DNA of 64,000 nt, taken from contig MARA01000002.1 in the NCBI GenBank assembly GCA_001792895.1, positions 2,170,001-2,234,000 of the forward strand, written 5' to 3'. Shown here one piece after another: positions 1-11,515 of the stretch. Position 1 is the stretch's first letter, and each line of letters begins with the position of its first letter. The notes under the pieces were generated by a model. That model worked only from the letters and a program-made list of their open reading frames with translations, ran no database searches and was not told the DNA's origin. This stretch comes from Lentinus brumalis. Taxonomy: Eukaryota; Basidiomycota; Agaricomycetes; Polyporales; Polyporaceae. The translations under genes and the position numbers were made by a program.

Positions 1-1751
1 GGAGGAAGTCCCGACGAGACTTGTATTGGACAGCCAAACCTGTGGACCGGTGCGCGTTGATCACCGAGACCGAGCAACATACAGTAACCTGCCCATACCT
101 TGAAGCCATCTGACATATCCCTCGTACTTCCATGTCGTAAGCAGTTGAGCGATCAGGGACTAGAATAATGCAATTATCAGCGAGACACCAGGGGACGCGA
201 GCGCTGCGTCGACGCACCTGGCCGAAACCGCACGGAGCCTGAGTCGACACTTCGCCTGCGCGCTCGAGCCTTTCCGCGAATCGAGGGTTGCAGGTATAGA
301 AGCCGAGGCGAGAACCGGGTGCTATAGTCTGCGAACGCATGAGCAAAGAAACCGAAGCGGCCACGAAGCCAGATGCCGTACCTTGGAGAATGTGTCGAGA
401 CGGATGACCCGACCTTGGTAGTCGATCCTGATGTGGATAGATACTAAGTATGCCGATGCCGGATGGAGGTGAGAAGGAACACGTACTTGACATAACTTGG
501 CGCAAGGCTCGATAGCCAGCTCTCAGGATCAGCATGCATGGCCTGGGAGGCCCGGTCTAACTTCGCGCCATATGACCCCATTTGCAGGAAGTAGTAAGGG
601 TCGTCCTCGACAATGATCACGTCTGCATTCAGTCGTATCGTCGCTTAAGCGTGCGCATCCCGACCACACCGAGGATGCACGACATACCGTATTCGACACA
701 GATGTCGTAAATCTCCTTCTTACGATCCAGTCCCATAGTCTGTAGACAGGTTCAGTGATATTACGAAGTGCATGAAGCGAACAGAACTCACGACGCCAGT
801 GGGGTTCTGGCCGACTGGGACCGTGTACATGACATGGGGCCTGTAAGAGGATCAGCGCATTGCTCATCCAGCAGTGGACTTCCTCACCGTTTACACCCCC
901 GCACACTCTCATCCCACTCCGCAAGTAGCTTCCTGAGTTCCTCGCTGCGCATCCCCTGGTCATCCATGAGCACTCCAACGGGATGTATGCCGTGAGGTGC
1001 ACTGCCAGCCAGGGCGGAGGGATAGGTCCAGTCCTCCGTGATGAACGCTTCTCCCGGGTTGCAAAGGGTTGTGACCGCTCTCCCCCACCTGTGGGACGGC
1101 GAGTTACTAAGCTTAGCACAATGCCTCATGCGATCGAGACATTGGGCACTTACCCGTCCGTGTTCCCGGTCTGCACGAGTGTCGTCCAATCCGAGTACGC
1201 AGGCTGGTATATCTTCTCCACAAGCTCGTTTATGAACTTCTGAAGCTGTGGCAACCCAGTCGCGGTGCCATACTGGAGGGCGACTTTGAGCGTGATGTCG
1301 TCCTTGGTCGCTGGGTACTTCGGGATGCTGATGCTTGTCGTCTTTTCCTTGCGGGAGCCAAACAGCTTCCAAAACCAAGACAGGGAGGACTCGGACTGGT
1401 TGCTTGCAAGAGAGAACGAGTCGGGAACTAGGGCTATAAACCGAACAAGGTCATCTGGCGGTCGGCTGGCACTGAGCGTTCCACGTACCGTCGCCCGATA
1501 TGGCAGCAAATGGAAAGTATGCCTCATTGGGCATTCCTGCACATCGCGGACGTCAATACTACAAGTCGCTTTTCTGTGAAATCCCACAGAAGCGTACCCC
1601 CCGCGAGGCTGATCAGGTCGGGTCGTCCGAAGTATCGCGCCAAGCCCTTGAGAGGCGACGTCGCGCGCGCGCGAGAGAGGTCGGACAGGTGATGAGACAG
1701 GTCGATTGCCTTCCGCTTCTCTTGCACCTTCTCGCCCAGATATTGCGACAT
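1..1751 (-). CDS. Aromatic/aminoadipate-type aminotransferase (Aro8-like), 3' end cut off by the window
   Basis: PLP-dependent class I/II aminotransferase, expected to transaminate aromatic amino acids or 2-aminoadipate with 2-oxoglutarate. The protein starts MSQYLGEKVQEKRKAIDLSH and continues ARYFGRPDLISLAGG, MPNEAYFPFAAISGD, LQYGTATGLPQLQKFI, LCNPGEAFITEDWTYPSAL and IVEDDPYYFLQMG. The expected Schiff-base lysine lies in LDTFSK, joined across an intron to TIAPGSRLGFYTCNP, followed by STQAPCGFGQ. Visible exons, in reading order, are 1751-1598, 1536-1489, 1433-1154, then further exons down to base 1. The last codons seen read AVQYKSRRDF, so the C-terminus lies outside the window. The ATG at 1749-1751 is chosen because homology begins just after it; in-frame codons upstream look like leader. 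The family is clear, but exact substrate preference cannot be told from sequence. Confidence 0.85.
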
Positions 1752-3928
1752 TGCGGCGGGGATGCTCGTCGTAGGTGCGAAGGAACACTGCCGGACCCAT
1801 GAATCGACTGATAAGTATATGAGGGCGTGCGTATCCCGACGGAGGAGCGCTGAGCCGCCCTGCGCCTGAGTAAGCACGAGAGATAAGCGGTTACTGCGCC
1901 CTGAGAATTCCAGCATGTTTCAAGCTATCTCAAGGGCCTGTTTCGGTAAGTACAGTGTGCGACCGCTCTAAACCACAGCCTGTCCTGAGCTGGCTGTGAG
2001 AATACTCCAGGAACTGACCACAGAACATACCTGGTGGCTCTCACACTCGCGTGCGCTGCATCAAGACGGTTGCTGCTACTATTCGCGCTATTTACACTGC
2101 CCGGAAGAGCGTGCGTTGTGACCGTATGTGTTGCGATGTAGTACGGTGGCGTGCACGCAGCCGGCCGGTCGTCCACCGGTCCTGGTATTACTATCATGGT
2201 GTCGGCGAGTTTCGATGCTAAGGCCGAACACGAATTGTACCCAGTTATGTGGACTTTTGCATGATCTCAACCGCTCCGAGGCATCCTTGCGCCTATCGTC
2301 AATTTACCTCTGGAGTCCATTGATGCAAATGCACGACTGTAGAAGGGAGACAGCTTTTGAACGAGGGGTACACCGTGGCACACAGTCTGGACTGGCTAAC
2401 GTCGGGCAAGAGATGCGTTGTACAGATGATGACGTACCAAGGAAGCATGAGAAGCTCGCAGCTAGATGCTTCATCCCGTCAACGCGTCACGGTCAATCGA
2501 CCGGTCGTCTTCCGCGGAGGACTCGCTTACACAACGTGTGCAATGTATTGATCATAGATCGTAATCGGCCCCAGTTAGGGAAGACAACGCATGCCCATAT
2601 CATGCATACAAAGCAGACTGAATACGCAAAGTCAGGTTGAATGAGTGATCCCTGTTAGCTCCAACTCCGAGAAGTCACTCACAAGTGACGCTGCAAGCAT
2701 CGTGGTACGGCTCGAGGGTGTCTGCCCTTCCACGCATAGACCCACACTTCGCGCGCTCGGTACTACGCGTCTTGCTAGGCCGCGCATGCCGCTTCGCAGG
2801 AGCCTCACGACGGAGTCTGCGGGGTCAATTACTCAATCTCTGAACCCAATCTGCAAAGCATGTACGGCACACCTCAAGCGAAACAGATGTTCGACCTAAC
2901 AAGAAGCGCGATGGATGCGGGTGGGCGGAGGTCGGATGTACACTGGAAGGCTCGTAGGTCGCGGGCACCCCTGCAAGTCCGATGAAGGGGTCAAGGAGCG
3001 TTCAGTGAGGGACCATGAACGCAGCTGGTAGAGTAGAGAGACATACCGAGACGTAGGGACGCACAGGGGAAGATGAGATGCGCCCGGAGAGGAAAGAAAA
3101 ATCTCACCAGGCTTTTATGTGGTGTCGGAGATCGGATCAAGATATCACTAAGGGTGGTACTGGCCCTCCCTGGGCGGTCTACTGCATTTTACATGTTCCG
3201 CAGCGTGAAGGACGTCCGTGGAGATACGAGGTGATGACCTGTTGGCCTGATAACCGGGCGAGTGAATGGGGCTGGCGGAGTGGATAAGTACTTGCCTACT
3301 CAGTCCGCTAGGCGCGAGGTGTCATCGGTGCACAAGTCGGACTAACGGACGCTTGAGCTTGAGGTGTCCTCGATTGGTGCTCGGTCAGGAATTCCCGGGC
3401 GCAGCTTGCGTTATGTGTGTGAGGAGGACTCCAGATGACATGCCGGCTGTCTTCGGGTCGAGGTGAGTGCTCGGGTCGATCGCAGACAGGGAAGCTGCCA
3501 TGCGGTTCCTCGCGTGTGGGACTGACGCATGGCAGAGGCAGGCACGCCGAGGGAGGCAATACAAAAGCAGTTCGCGAGCGCAACACATGCGGGCAGCAGG
3601 AGCCACAGGAGATCTACCGCTAGTCTTTGGTAAGTAGCACAAGGCAGACAGGTAGTATACTGCGCTGTGATGGCGGCTTGGAGTTGCCGGATTTGGACAC
3701 ACGGCCGGCCCTGAAGCAGCGACGCAATGCAGGTGCTCCGCCATCTTGCTGGTTTATCGCAATCGCTCATCTCACTCGTCGCCGGTCCTATCCTTACGAA
3801 GGAGGGTGGAAAGGAAGGCTGGGTAACTGGGTTTGTAGGAAGTGGGAAGAAGCGAGGTACGTAAAGCCATTCGAGCTCCCCGGGCTCTGGTAACCCCTAT
3901 GCTAGGTTCAGGCAATTTGTAGGGAAGA
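1752..3928. other. Gene-poor stretch
   Basis: This stretch lies between the divergently transcribed aminotransferase and the Gis2 gene. Several open frames of 60-170 codons exist on both strands, but none shows a recognisable domain or a convincing chain of splice sites. It presumably contains the two promoters. I see no tRNA, repeat array or transposase remnant. Confidence 0.4.
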
Positions 3929-4687
3929 ATGGCGTATCAGTTCAGCAGGAAGGGGTGTTTCAAGTGCGGCAATTGTGCGTGCATCCATACATTTGTTGCG
4001 GACTTGGCGTAACCGTTGGTGCTTGTCCAGTGGGGCACATCGCAGAGAACTGTTCCTCGGAGCAGCGTCTCTGCTACAATTGCCGCCAGCCAGGACATGA
4101 GTCTGCGGCATGCCCCCAGCCTCGCTCGGTCGCGGCTAAGCAGTGCTATTCGTGCGGAGGCGTAGGCCACATCCAGGCCGAGTGTCCCAGTCTCAAGCAG
4201 AACTCCGGTCAGAAGTGCTACGTGAGTGTAACGTATATCCTAGTCTTCCAGCATTCTCATCTTTGTCTCCTCGGACAAACAGAACTGTGGCCGGTACGGA
4301 CACTTCGCGCGCTCTTGCCCCAACGGCGCGTTTGGCGGCCGTCCTGCTCCCCCCGGGCGCACTTTGGCTTCTACTCTTCCAGCGATTAAGTGTTATCGCT
4401 GCGGAGGTCCCAACCATATGGCCAGGTACGTCACGGGCTGCATCTCAAACTCCGCAGTATCATTCTCATCGTGTTGTCTTCACAGAGACTGTCTCGCAGC
4501 TCCCGGCACCACCGTAGCTGACACTGGTGCTCCTGTTGGCAACCCGAACAAGAACAAGACTTGCTACAAGTGCCAGCAGGAAGGTCACGTAAGTAGCCCG
4601 TTATCTGATACTTGCTCCAATCTGACCTTCTCTGGAACTATGCAGATTGCTCGTGACTGCCCTGAGAACGCTGATTATGCGGCCTGA
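3929..4687 (+). CDS. GIS2: CCHC zinc-knuckle nucleic-acid-binding protein (Gis2/Byr3/CNBP family)
   Basis: Small cytoplasmic protein made almost wholly of zinc knuckles; family members bind single-stranded RNA/DNA and associate with translating mRNA. Exons are 3929-3974, 4031-4221, 4283-4425, 4486-4588 and 4646-4687, and all phases agree. Splicing gives six C-x2-C-x4-H-x4-C knuckles: CFKCGNLGHIAENC, CYNCRQPGHESAAC, CYSCGGVGHIQAEC, CYNCGRYGHFARSC, CYRCGGPNHMARDC and CYKCQQEGHIARDC. Four of the six are split by introns, which is why no single open frame shows them all. A proline/glycine linker separates knuckles 4 and 5. The protein ends a few residues after the last knuckle (PENADYAA). Yeast Gis2 has seven knuckles. 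The start ATG sits eleven residues before the first knuckle. Confidence 0.95.
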
Positions 4688-5003
4688 GCGCCCTGCTCGT
4701 GTATGATGCTCGGTGTATATGAAGATCCAGCCGCAAAATTGTACGACTGCTTGTAACGACGTACCGTGCTTATTTATCAGCTGCTACATCTGTGATCATG
4801 AGCTGCGTTCAAGCCGGTCTCCATCGAGGCATCTAGCGGATGAACTCCCCGCGGCCGTCCGGTGAGAGGCCTGCTTCTGTCTTCTCGAAGGCTAATGGGT
4901 GTCTTAGAGCAATCGTGCGCGTTGCGGCAAGGTCAGCTTCCGCTTCTCGCTCTCTATTTGGCATCGGGCAACCGTACGCATGTGTCTACGATGTGTCTCG
5001 ACC
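4688..5003. other. Convergent 3' intergenic region
   Basis: About 316 bases between the stop of the Gis2 gene and the stop of the small minus-strand gene. It should contain both 3' UTRs. No further gene or repeat was seen. Confidence 0.4.
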
Positions 5004-5841
5004 CTACGTGGGTTTCTCAACTTGCGAACGTCAGCCCACACGCGGCCCTCGCATGGAACCGTGCAAGGGAATCGGACGTCCGCTACCAACCATCCGCTGT
5101 GGCTTCCTTTTCTGTTCCAGGTCCCCGGACTCTGGTCCGGCCATCTGACGGTGGCAAGCGGCCCCTTGCGTTGCGCTTGCGGCGTTCTGCTGAAGACTGC
5201 TGAAGTCCAGGCCGATCACGCACATGCTTCCAGCGGAACGCGCTAACTACGGCAGCTGGAAGGTCAATCTCTGTGATTGTAGCTCTGTGACCTCGGCGAG
5301 CGCACCCTTCAGCACTCGGCACGGATACAGTATGTCACCTCTTATGGTGGCTGTTCAATGGCTCCGAACACGAGATGCGCTAGACCGTCAGGAACCTCCT
5401 CGACAAAGCGTCTATGAAGGGCTCATAACGAGAACAGGACAAACATGCGTTGCACCCGGTGGTAACTCGTGGCATCCTTCTGCCGGATACATGCAAACAG
5501 CGAATTGGAGCATGAAACTGCACCACGCCATTGGCTAAAGCGCTAGCGGTGGTTTCAGTATGGTTGTACAGTGGAACCCTCCCGGTGCGAAGCCATACAC
5601 AGCTCCACACGTGAGCGCGGTAAGTGCGCTCCCCAAGGCAAAGTCGACGGTGCGTCCGCCAAGGGCCCTGCTGGTGCCTGCAAGGTTCTGGATGGCCCCC
5701 TTCTCGGCATCCTCGTGTGTTGACTTCGAAGGTGGTCACTCGTGCCCAGTCGAACTTGAGAAGAAATCTTCGCGGATGCGGACCGTTCGTTCCTGATGCA
5801 TGCACCTCGGTTTCTTGGTCGGTGCTACCCTGAGTTGTCAT
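5004..5841 (-). CDS. Unrecognised small protein, seven-exon gene model
   Basis: I do not recognise this protein. A gene model was assembled by hand from splice signals: exons, in reading order, are 5841-5806, 5723-5578, 5517-5467, 5411-5372, 5306-5251, 5199-5087 and 5020-5004. Every intron is GT-AG, all but the first are 51-68 nt, and the phases agree, giving a 152-aa product. It begins MTTQGSTDQETE. The middle (VDFALGSALTALTCGAVYGF and FMLQFAVCMY) is hydrophobic and could hold one or two membrane segments. A Gln/Glu-rich stretch (LGALAEVTELQSQRL) and a basic tail (QKRKPQRM) follow. The short exons hide the gene from single-frame searches. The last exon is the weakest part; a longer final intron giving a different tail is also possible. 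Function unknown. Confidence 0.4.
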
Positions 5842-7465
5842 CTGATCAATATGGAACGGTCCACACACCCGGCCTCCGTCGTGCTACTTGTGTCTACCGA
5901 AAGCGTCGAGGTATGTGGGATCGTCCCCTCTCGATTTGACATACGCGCCTTACTCAACGCCCGCAGGAGTCTGGACTAGGGCCTGTGATCACACTTCATC
6001 GTCTGCCGCTCATGTCTTGTCGCAGAACCTGTCTGTTTCAGCGGTGTTCCAATCTTAAGAGCCACTCATCACTCATGGAAGCGCGATGACAGAAGGCCCT
6101 GTTCTATTGACATTCTCTCCCCACACGCGCACACGCACCCTCGCCGACCAAACGGGCACTGAACGTGTGCGCCCTGCAGTGGACGACTTCGCGCTGACAT
6201 GCCCAAGGTATCGGATGCGATCTGTGCGCCTTCTTATCACCCAAGCTCCGACATCGTTTCGTTACCTCGGGCTTCCAGAATCCCGCAGTGAATTACGACA
6301 GTACCGATCAAGATACCGGTGCACGCCCTTCAGCAACAGCAGCAAGTGCGCGACCGCCCGGTATTTCTAATCGACATCTTCAGCCTGAGGGAGTATTGTT
6401 TATATGCCCATCTGATCTGCCTCTGCTCTTGCCGTAGACCACCACCTCTGCTCTCTGTCGTCTGCAGCGCGGCCCTCCTCTGGCACTTGGTATGTACCCT
6501 CCGACATGGGGGAGCACTGGTCGCTGATGCCGCTGTCCTGCTCTTCTGTAAGGGCTGCGCCTTTTCAGCGACCTACTGTGTGCGATTCTCCAGACCCGCA
6601 AGGTCCCCCACGTTATTTCGCATTCCATCGCGCTTTTTCTAAGGCTGCTAGGTGGCCTCGACTCATGTGAGTATACTCGCACAGCGGACATCTCCCCGTC
6701 CATCTACGTTCCCCGTGATATTATCGCCATACTCGTACATAATGTCTGGCCTTTCACTGTTTGCTAAAGAGCTGACGTCTGCCCTCTTCTGTGCTCCGGT
6801 CAACAGGGACAGATCCAGTCCTCCATCGAGCTCCTCTCCCAGCCTGCAGAAAGCCGGCATGCGCACAAACTTGGGTGAACTTCCATGTTGTGGAGGTGAG
6901 CATGTGTCCACCGCTTCTGCAGCGCCTTGCTGAGTCTTCGCTTCGCTTGCGCCCATGCATTCATGGTCATCATCACGCTCTTCATCGCGGGTCACGCCTT
7001 CGCAGAAGGCATAGTCTTAGACGGAACGTTCTCGGACAGGCTCCTATGAAGTCATGGCCGGGTGCAGTCCCCCTCGGAGCTCCGCCATAGATGATCTACA
7101 AGTTAGCCAATACACGCACGACTTTTTGGGAGTTCAAACACCGACGTCGTATAAGCTTAGGGGTTATTTGTGGGTACTGCATCAAAGGCAATTCGATATG
7201 GTAGTGGCTCCGACGATCCGCATGAGGATGTGCGACCACGTTTCAGAATGCCGTAAGCCTCGAGAGCAGGGTGTGCGCACTTGAGACTGTTCTCGGCTCG
7301 TACATGCATAACTTTCCCGTCATAGCCTACAAGAGAAACACGAGGTAATCTGAGGTAACAGAACGTTCATTCTTACAGTACGAAGACGCATTGTCCCGGA
7401 TGGTAATAGTAGATAGCATGCAGGTATCCGAACAGATGGTGAAGCTGCGGTTCACGTCATCGTGC
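5842..7465. other. Unresolved region with coding-like fragments
   Basis: Plus-strand pieces look like exons but could not be joined with confidence. One begins with an ATG near 5851 (MERSTHPASVVLLVSTESVE) and has a good GTATGT...CAG intron at about 5920-5971. Others lie near 6240-6420 (AVNYDSTDQDTGARPSATAA) and 6470-6660 (WYVPSDMGEHWSLMPLSC), with another at 6808-6896 ending at a GTGAGC donor. Frames change between pieces and stops interrupt. This may be a highly spliced gene or a decayed one. No domain was recognised, and the 3' UTR of COQ10 should end within the right part. Confidence 0.25.
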
Positions 7466-8257
7466 CTATGCCTTCCCCTGCCCGTATATCTCCAAACAAC
7501 GTTCCTCGAAGGCTTTGACCATCATCTTCGACACCTGGCCGAAGAAGGTTGCGGACACCGCAGCGTGCACTGGGTTCGCGAAGGCGAACGAGAGGTCCAG
7601 CGTGACCAGCGTGGGCCTCGCATCGCCCTCTTTCGAGGTATTAGAAGTAACATCAGCAGATGGCTGACTGACTGGAGCCCTCTGAGCCGCGTGTGGTGAG
7701 CTAGCGGATGCAGGCTGGAAGCGCCACACCGTATTCAACGTCTTGAACAGCGGCGTCGATGAGGCAGCCACGGCCTACGCATCAAATCAGCCGGCGTCGC
7801 CTGTTGCACAACGGCAAACTCAAAGCGTACCTCCACGGATTCGTATGGCCTACATGTGACCTTGCTCACGTAGCTCTCCTCGAACGACAAGAAGCCGACA
7901 GTGAGTTCGACGTCCATATTTAGCCGCCCAGACGGGTCGGAAGGGCGAGGATACTCGTTCAGCACGCGAGCATTCGTGCAGAACGGCAAGAAGCGCGGAT
8001 AGGAGGACGCATCCGCTACTAGCTCGTACAGCTGCTTCTGCGAGTACCTGAAGAGCGAGAATACGTCAGTGAAGCAATTTCCGGCATCGCAGGTGGCAGA
8101 CGAACGGGAATATCTTGCGTTCGTGGTAGCGTTGAGAGCCCTGGTCGTTTCCGTCCTGACCTGAGAACGGCGAAAACGAGGAGAGGTCTGGCAGAGTGAA
8201 GATGTTTCTCGCCAGCTGTGGGCGAGTATGGTGTGCAAGGCGGCAGAGGAGAGCCAT
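7466..8257 (-). CDS. COQ10: Coenzyme Q-binding protein Coq10 (START-like), mitochondrial
   Basis: Lipid-binding START/polyketide-cyclase-type protein that chaperones coenzyme Q for respiration and CoQ synthesis in the mitochondrial inner membrane. Exons are 8257-8106, 8047-7831 and 7774-7466, giving 225 aa. The N-terminus (MALLCRLAHHTRPQLARNIF) is basic and hydroxylated, as expected of a mitochondrial presequence. The conserved core follows: YHERKIFPYSQKQLYELVAD, SYPRFLPFC, DVELTVGFLSFEESYVSKV, ESVEAVAASSTPLFKTLNTVW, a Ser/Ala-rich insert, then VTLDLSFAFANPVHAAVSATFF. An ATG four codons upstream (8267-8269) is an alternative start. The gene runs head-to-head with the coiled-coil gene, with about 360 bp between the start codons. 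Confidence 0.93.
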
Positions 8258-8620
8258 CGGCGGCGTCACTGCAAACCAGCAGAGTGGTTCGGTTTTGCCG
8301 CACTGCCCGCAGGATGACTAGACGCTGAACGGTGCCGGCTACAGCGTCCGCGAACTCTGAGTCTGCTGGCGACTTGTTCCCAAGCAATCCTCTCGTGTCT
8401 CGTCTTGTCTGTTCAGTGTTCTCTCTGCGCCATGCTTGCTGCTCCATCATAGACTTCCATCTATTGTATCTGCTTACCTCTATACGCGACCTCTGTACAC
8501 ATAGCGACCTGTGTCGTCTTCTGGCTATAACCCAACAACTTGGCTGTACTATTCTTTCCTGAACTTCCGCTCGCAAACGATACCTTGCGAGACATATCTT
8601 GGGATCTCTAACATATCTAT
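8258..8620. promoter_or_regulatory. Shared divergent promoter (COQ10 / coiled-coil gene)
   Basis: 363 bp separate the two start codons. The stretch is C/T-rich on the plus strand near 8380-8560. No clear TATA box was assigned. The promoter call is inferred from gene orientation only. Confidence 0.4.
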
Positions 8621-11515
8621 ATGGCCGATCCGCTCCAGCTGCGCTTCTCTAATAGCTCAGACGAGTGAGTACTCAGTTGTGCCCGAATATGCATATCCCA
8701 ACTCGTCCTAGCTCTCCGTTTCAGGAAGACCAGTCTGACAGCGAGCACGATTCCATCCCACTGGAGGACCATAATGAAGCAATAGGAACCCTTGATCCGC
8801 GAAACTCCCAACTCTCCTTGGTTTCCGGTGCGGGGCTCAGTCTCGACGATCGGAGACATCATCATCACCGCGGTCTCGCTCATCGCGACTTCTTCAAATA
8901 CCTCGTTGAGGAGGGAAATGAAGTGAAGAAGCTTCGGAAGGTCCTTCGCGCCGCGCTGGAACGTCTAGATGGAGAAACACGTCGCGCACAAGAGGCGGAA
9001 CGGCGGGCGTTGGAGCTTGCGCAGAGGTTCAAGATCGTCAATGAGGCGCGCGTCACCACACAGCAGGAGCTAGACCGTGTTCATGCTGAGCTACGGATGT
9101 ACAAAGTCCAGCTGGACAATGCTCAACGCGAGATCCATCGAGGGTCCGACTTGCTCAAGGACATTGAGGCCCAGAGGGATACTGCCGAAGCCTCTGCAGC
9201 GAGAGCCCGATCCATAGCGCGAAGACTGAAGGAGCAGCAGTTGATGATGCAGGCCCGCGAAGAAGGGCGGAAGGAGGGTTACCAAGAGGGTCTGAGGCGT
9301 GGGTACCAACAAGCTGGTGGTTCTGGTATCGAGGAATTCGGTGTGCCTCCTGCAGGCGTTGCACCGCTGGGCGGCCTGGTCGGCGAGACGTCAGGCGCGT
9401 CTCGTCTAGGTGATTTTGGTCGCACAGATCCACTGGACGATATGTCCATGTTTAACCTTTCGACGCCTCTACCCTCCACGATGCCTTTGGCTTCTTCATT
9501 TGGTGCTGCGCTCGGAGCTGGAGCGCCGGCGGGTGTCGAACAGTACGACGGCCTCGGTGCTGGCGCACAAGGGTCCCGCTTCCGGGAAAACATCGGCAGT
9601 CCCTCTACACTGCAGTCCGCGCCCTTGGATCCGGGTTCACAAGCAGGAAATGGTTGGCGCGGAGATCAGGAGGACGAGATTCGGTACCTGCGACCAACGC
9701 TGGTACACAATGCGCCAGCTTCTCCTCAGCATTCGGATTATTCTGTACCTCCCGACGGTTACATTCCTTCAGTGGGTGCGGGCGGCGGAATCTCTCTGCC
9801 GCCGCCGCACGAGTTACATCCGCAGCCGTCGATGTCCACTATTCCTCCCAGCTCTGCTTCCTTCACGAATGAACCACGCTCAGCCACGGTCCCAGCTGTT
9901 ACTTCCCGTGATTACGCATATGCTGCGGGGCGACGCGGTTCACCTCGTTCCCTTGCTGAATCACTCCCTTCCACAACCATATCTCAGTTCGACCTCGTGA
10001 GTTCGCCGAAGACAGCCACACGAGGTCTTCGTGAGCGAAGCTCTGGGCTGAGCGCTATCCCTGAAGTCGCGAGCTCTTTGGAATTCAGTCCTGGCACAGC
10101 GGAACGTGCCAGGAGCGCTATCTTCCCTGACCCCCTTACGTTCCCCATGCCGGAGGACGTGGACACTCAAGGGAGTGGGATGACCTCGATGCCTCGCACT
10201 CGTAGCAGGGACTTGAATCAACGCATTGCAGATGAGTTGAGATATGATGATCCAGATCAGTTGGAACAGTGGCGACGATCCACCGCCAGCCAGGTCAATA
10301 GTTGATCCCATAAGTCGTGTCACTCTGATACTGACGAATTTATCCTGCAGAGTATTCCTTCGTCCTCTCGTGAACGACTCCACTCGCCCCATAGACCCGC
10401 ACATATCACCACGCCATCACCGCTGGGGAGGCCCTCAAGCCCTGCCACGCCTTCTCCTGGGAGACCGCCATCCTCTCACCGACGCTCCCGGTCGATGCAA
10501 TCGCCACCATCCGAAGATCGTTCATATCTAGGAGCTGGATCCAGCGCAGGCACTCACCGCCGTACCACATCTTCCACTCCGATTAGCATCCATATAGAGC
10601 CTCCGGTACGTGGTCCAAGTTCGATCGGGGGCGTATTGACACGCGCTGATTGCACATTCACAGTCTGGACCTGGATCCCATCTCTCCCCTGCTTCCCTCC
10701 ACGATGGGATGCTCTCGCCAGATACGTCCCGTCACCCCTTGCCGCCGTCTCAACCAGACCCCTACTACCCAGAGCGACCGCAGTCGAGAGGCTACTCTCC
10801 CGAACCTGGATATGGTACACATCCTGCTCCTCAGTCCCCGTCCTACTTTCCCCCTTTCCCATCCAGACACACCCCCGAGCCGGCTCAACGTTACCCAAGT
10901 TATCCAGTCACTGCTCCAAGCTCATCCACAGGACACAGGCGTTCGAGTTCTCGAGGGGCTCCTGTTGAATTTGTAGGCGCTGGAGGCGACTTCCCTGGTC
11001 GTCCCAGAACCCCGTCCAGTCGTCCTTCCTCCGCCGTGCCCGGAGATAGGCCACCTTCCGCACGTCCTATCACACCTGCACAATCCTACATTGATCCTCA
11101 GCGGGTTCCCAGCGTGCTACGCTCCCCTTCGAGGGCGTCCAGTCGCCAATCCGTCCAACCCGACCTTGCACGTCCCTCTTCCCGAACCTCAGCGGATCGC
11201 CATCGCAGTCTCAGCCTTCATGCAGGTTCAACCCCGGCGATGGTGCCCCGACCCCTCTCTGGAGGATCGGACATCAGACGCGTACCCTCTGCGAGTTCCA
11301 TGAACAGCGAGACGTCTCGCAAGTCGGGCTTCCAGCGCTACAATCCGACCGACTATGTCGACCCGGCATTCCTTGCCAGCGCTGAGGACCTGACGAGCGT
11401 TCAGTCGCCCAACACAATGGCGAACACTCGCGCGAACGCAGCTTGGACTGGTCCGGGACCATCGAAGCTACGTTCGTCGTCGCCATCCATGTCTTATGCC
11501 AGCTTACGGAGTTAG
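8621..11515 (+). CDS. Large coiled-coil protein with long disordered Ser/Pro tail, function unknown
   Basis: Exons are 8621-8664, 8712-10293, 10351-10605 and 10664-11515, giving 910 aa with consistent phases. The first ATG (MADPLQLRFSNSSDD) is chosen because the intron after it restores the frame; the alternative ATG inside that intron (8689) lacks such support. Residues about 85-220 form a long charged coiled coil (FKYLVEEGNEVKKLRKVLRA onward, with many EAERRALEL-like heptads) ending in a basic stretch, REEGRKEGYQEGLRRGYQQ. A short His run (RRHHHHRG) precedes it. The remaining two-thirds are low complexity, rich in Ser, Pro, Gly and Arg, with many SP and RS pairs that could be phosphorylated. 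No catalytic or membrane signature is visible. It may be a scaffold or cytoskeletal protein, but that is only inferred from the coiled coil. Confidence 0.75.

Noticed and set aside
2128..2640. 170-codon plus-strand frame in the gene-poor left region
   Set aside because: Low-information translation without motif, signal peptide or splice partners. Overlapping frames on both strands are of similar quality.
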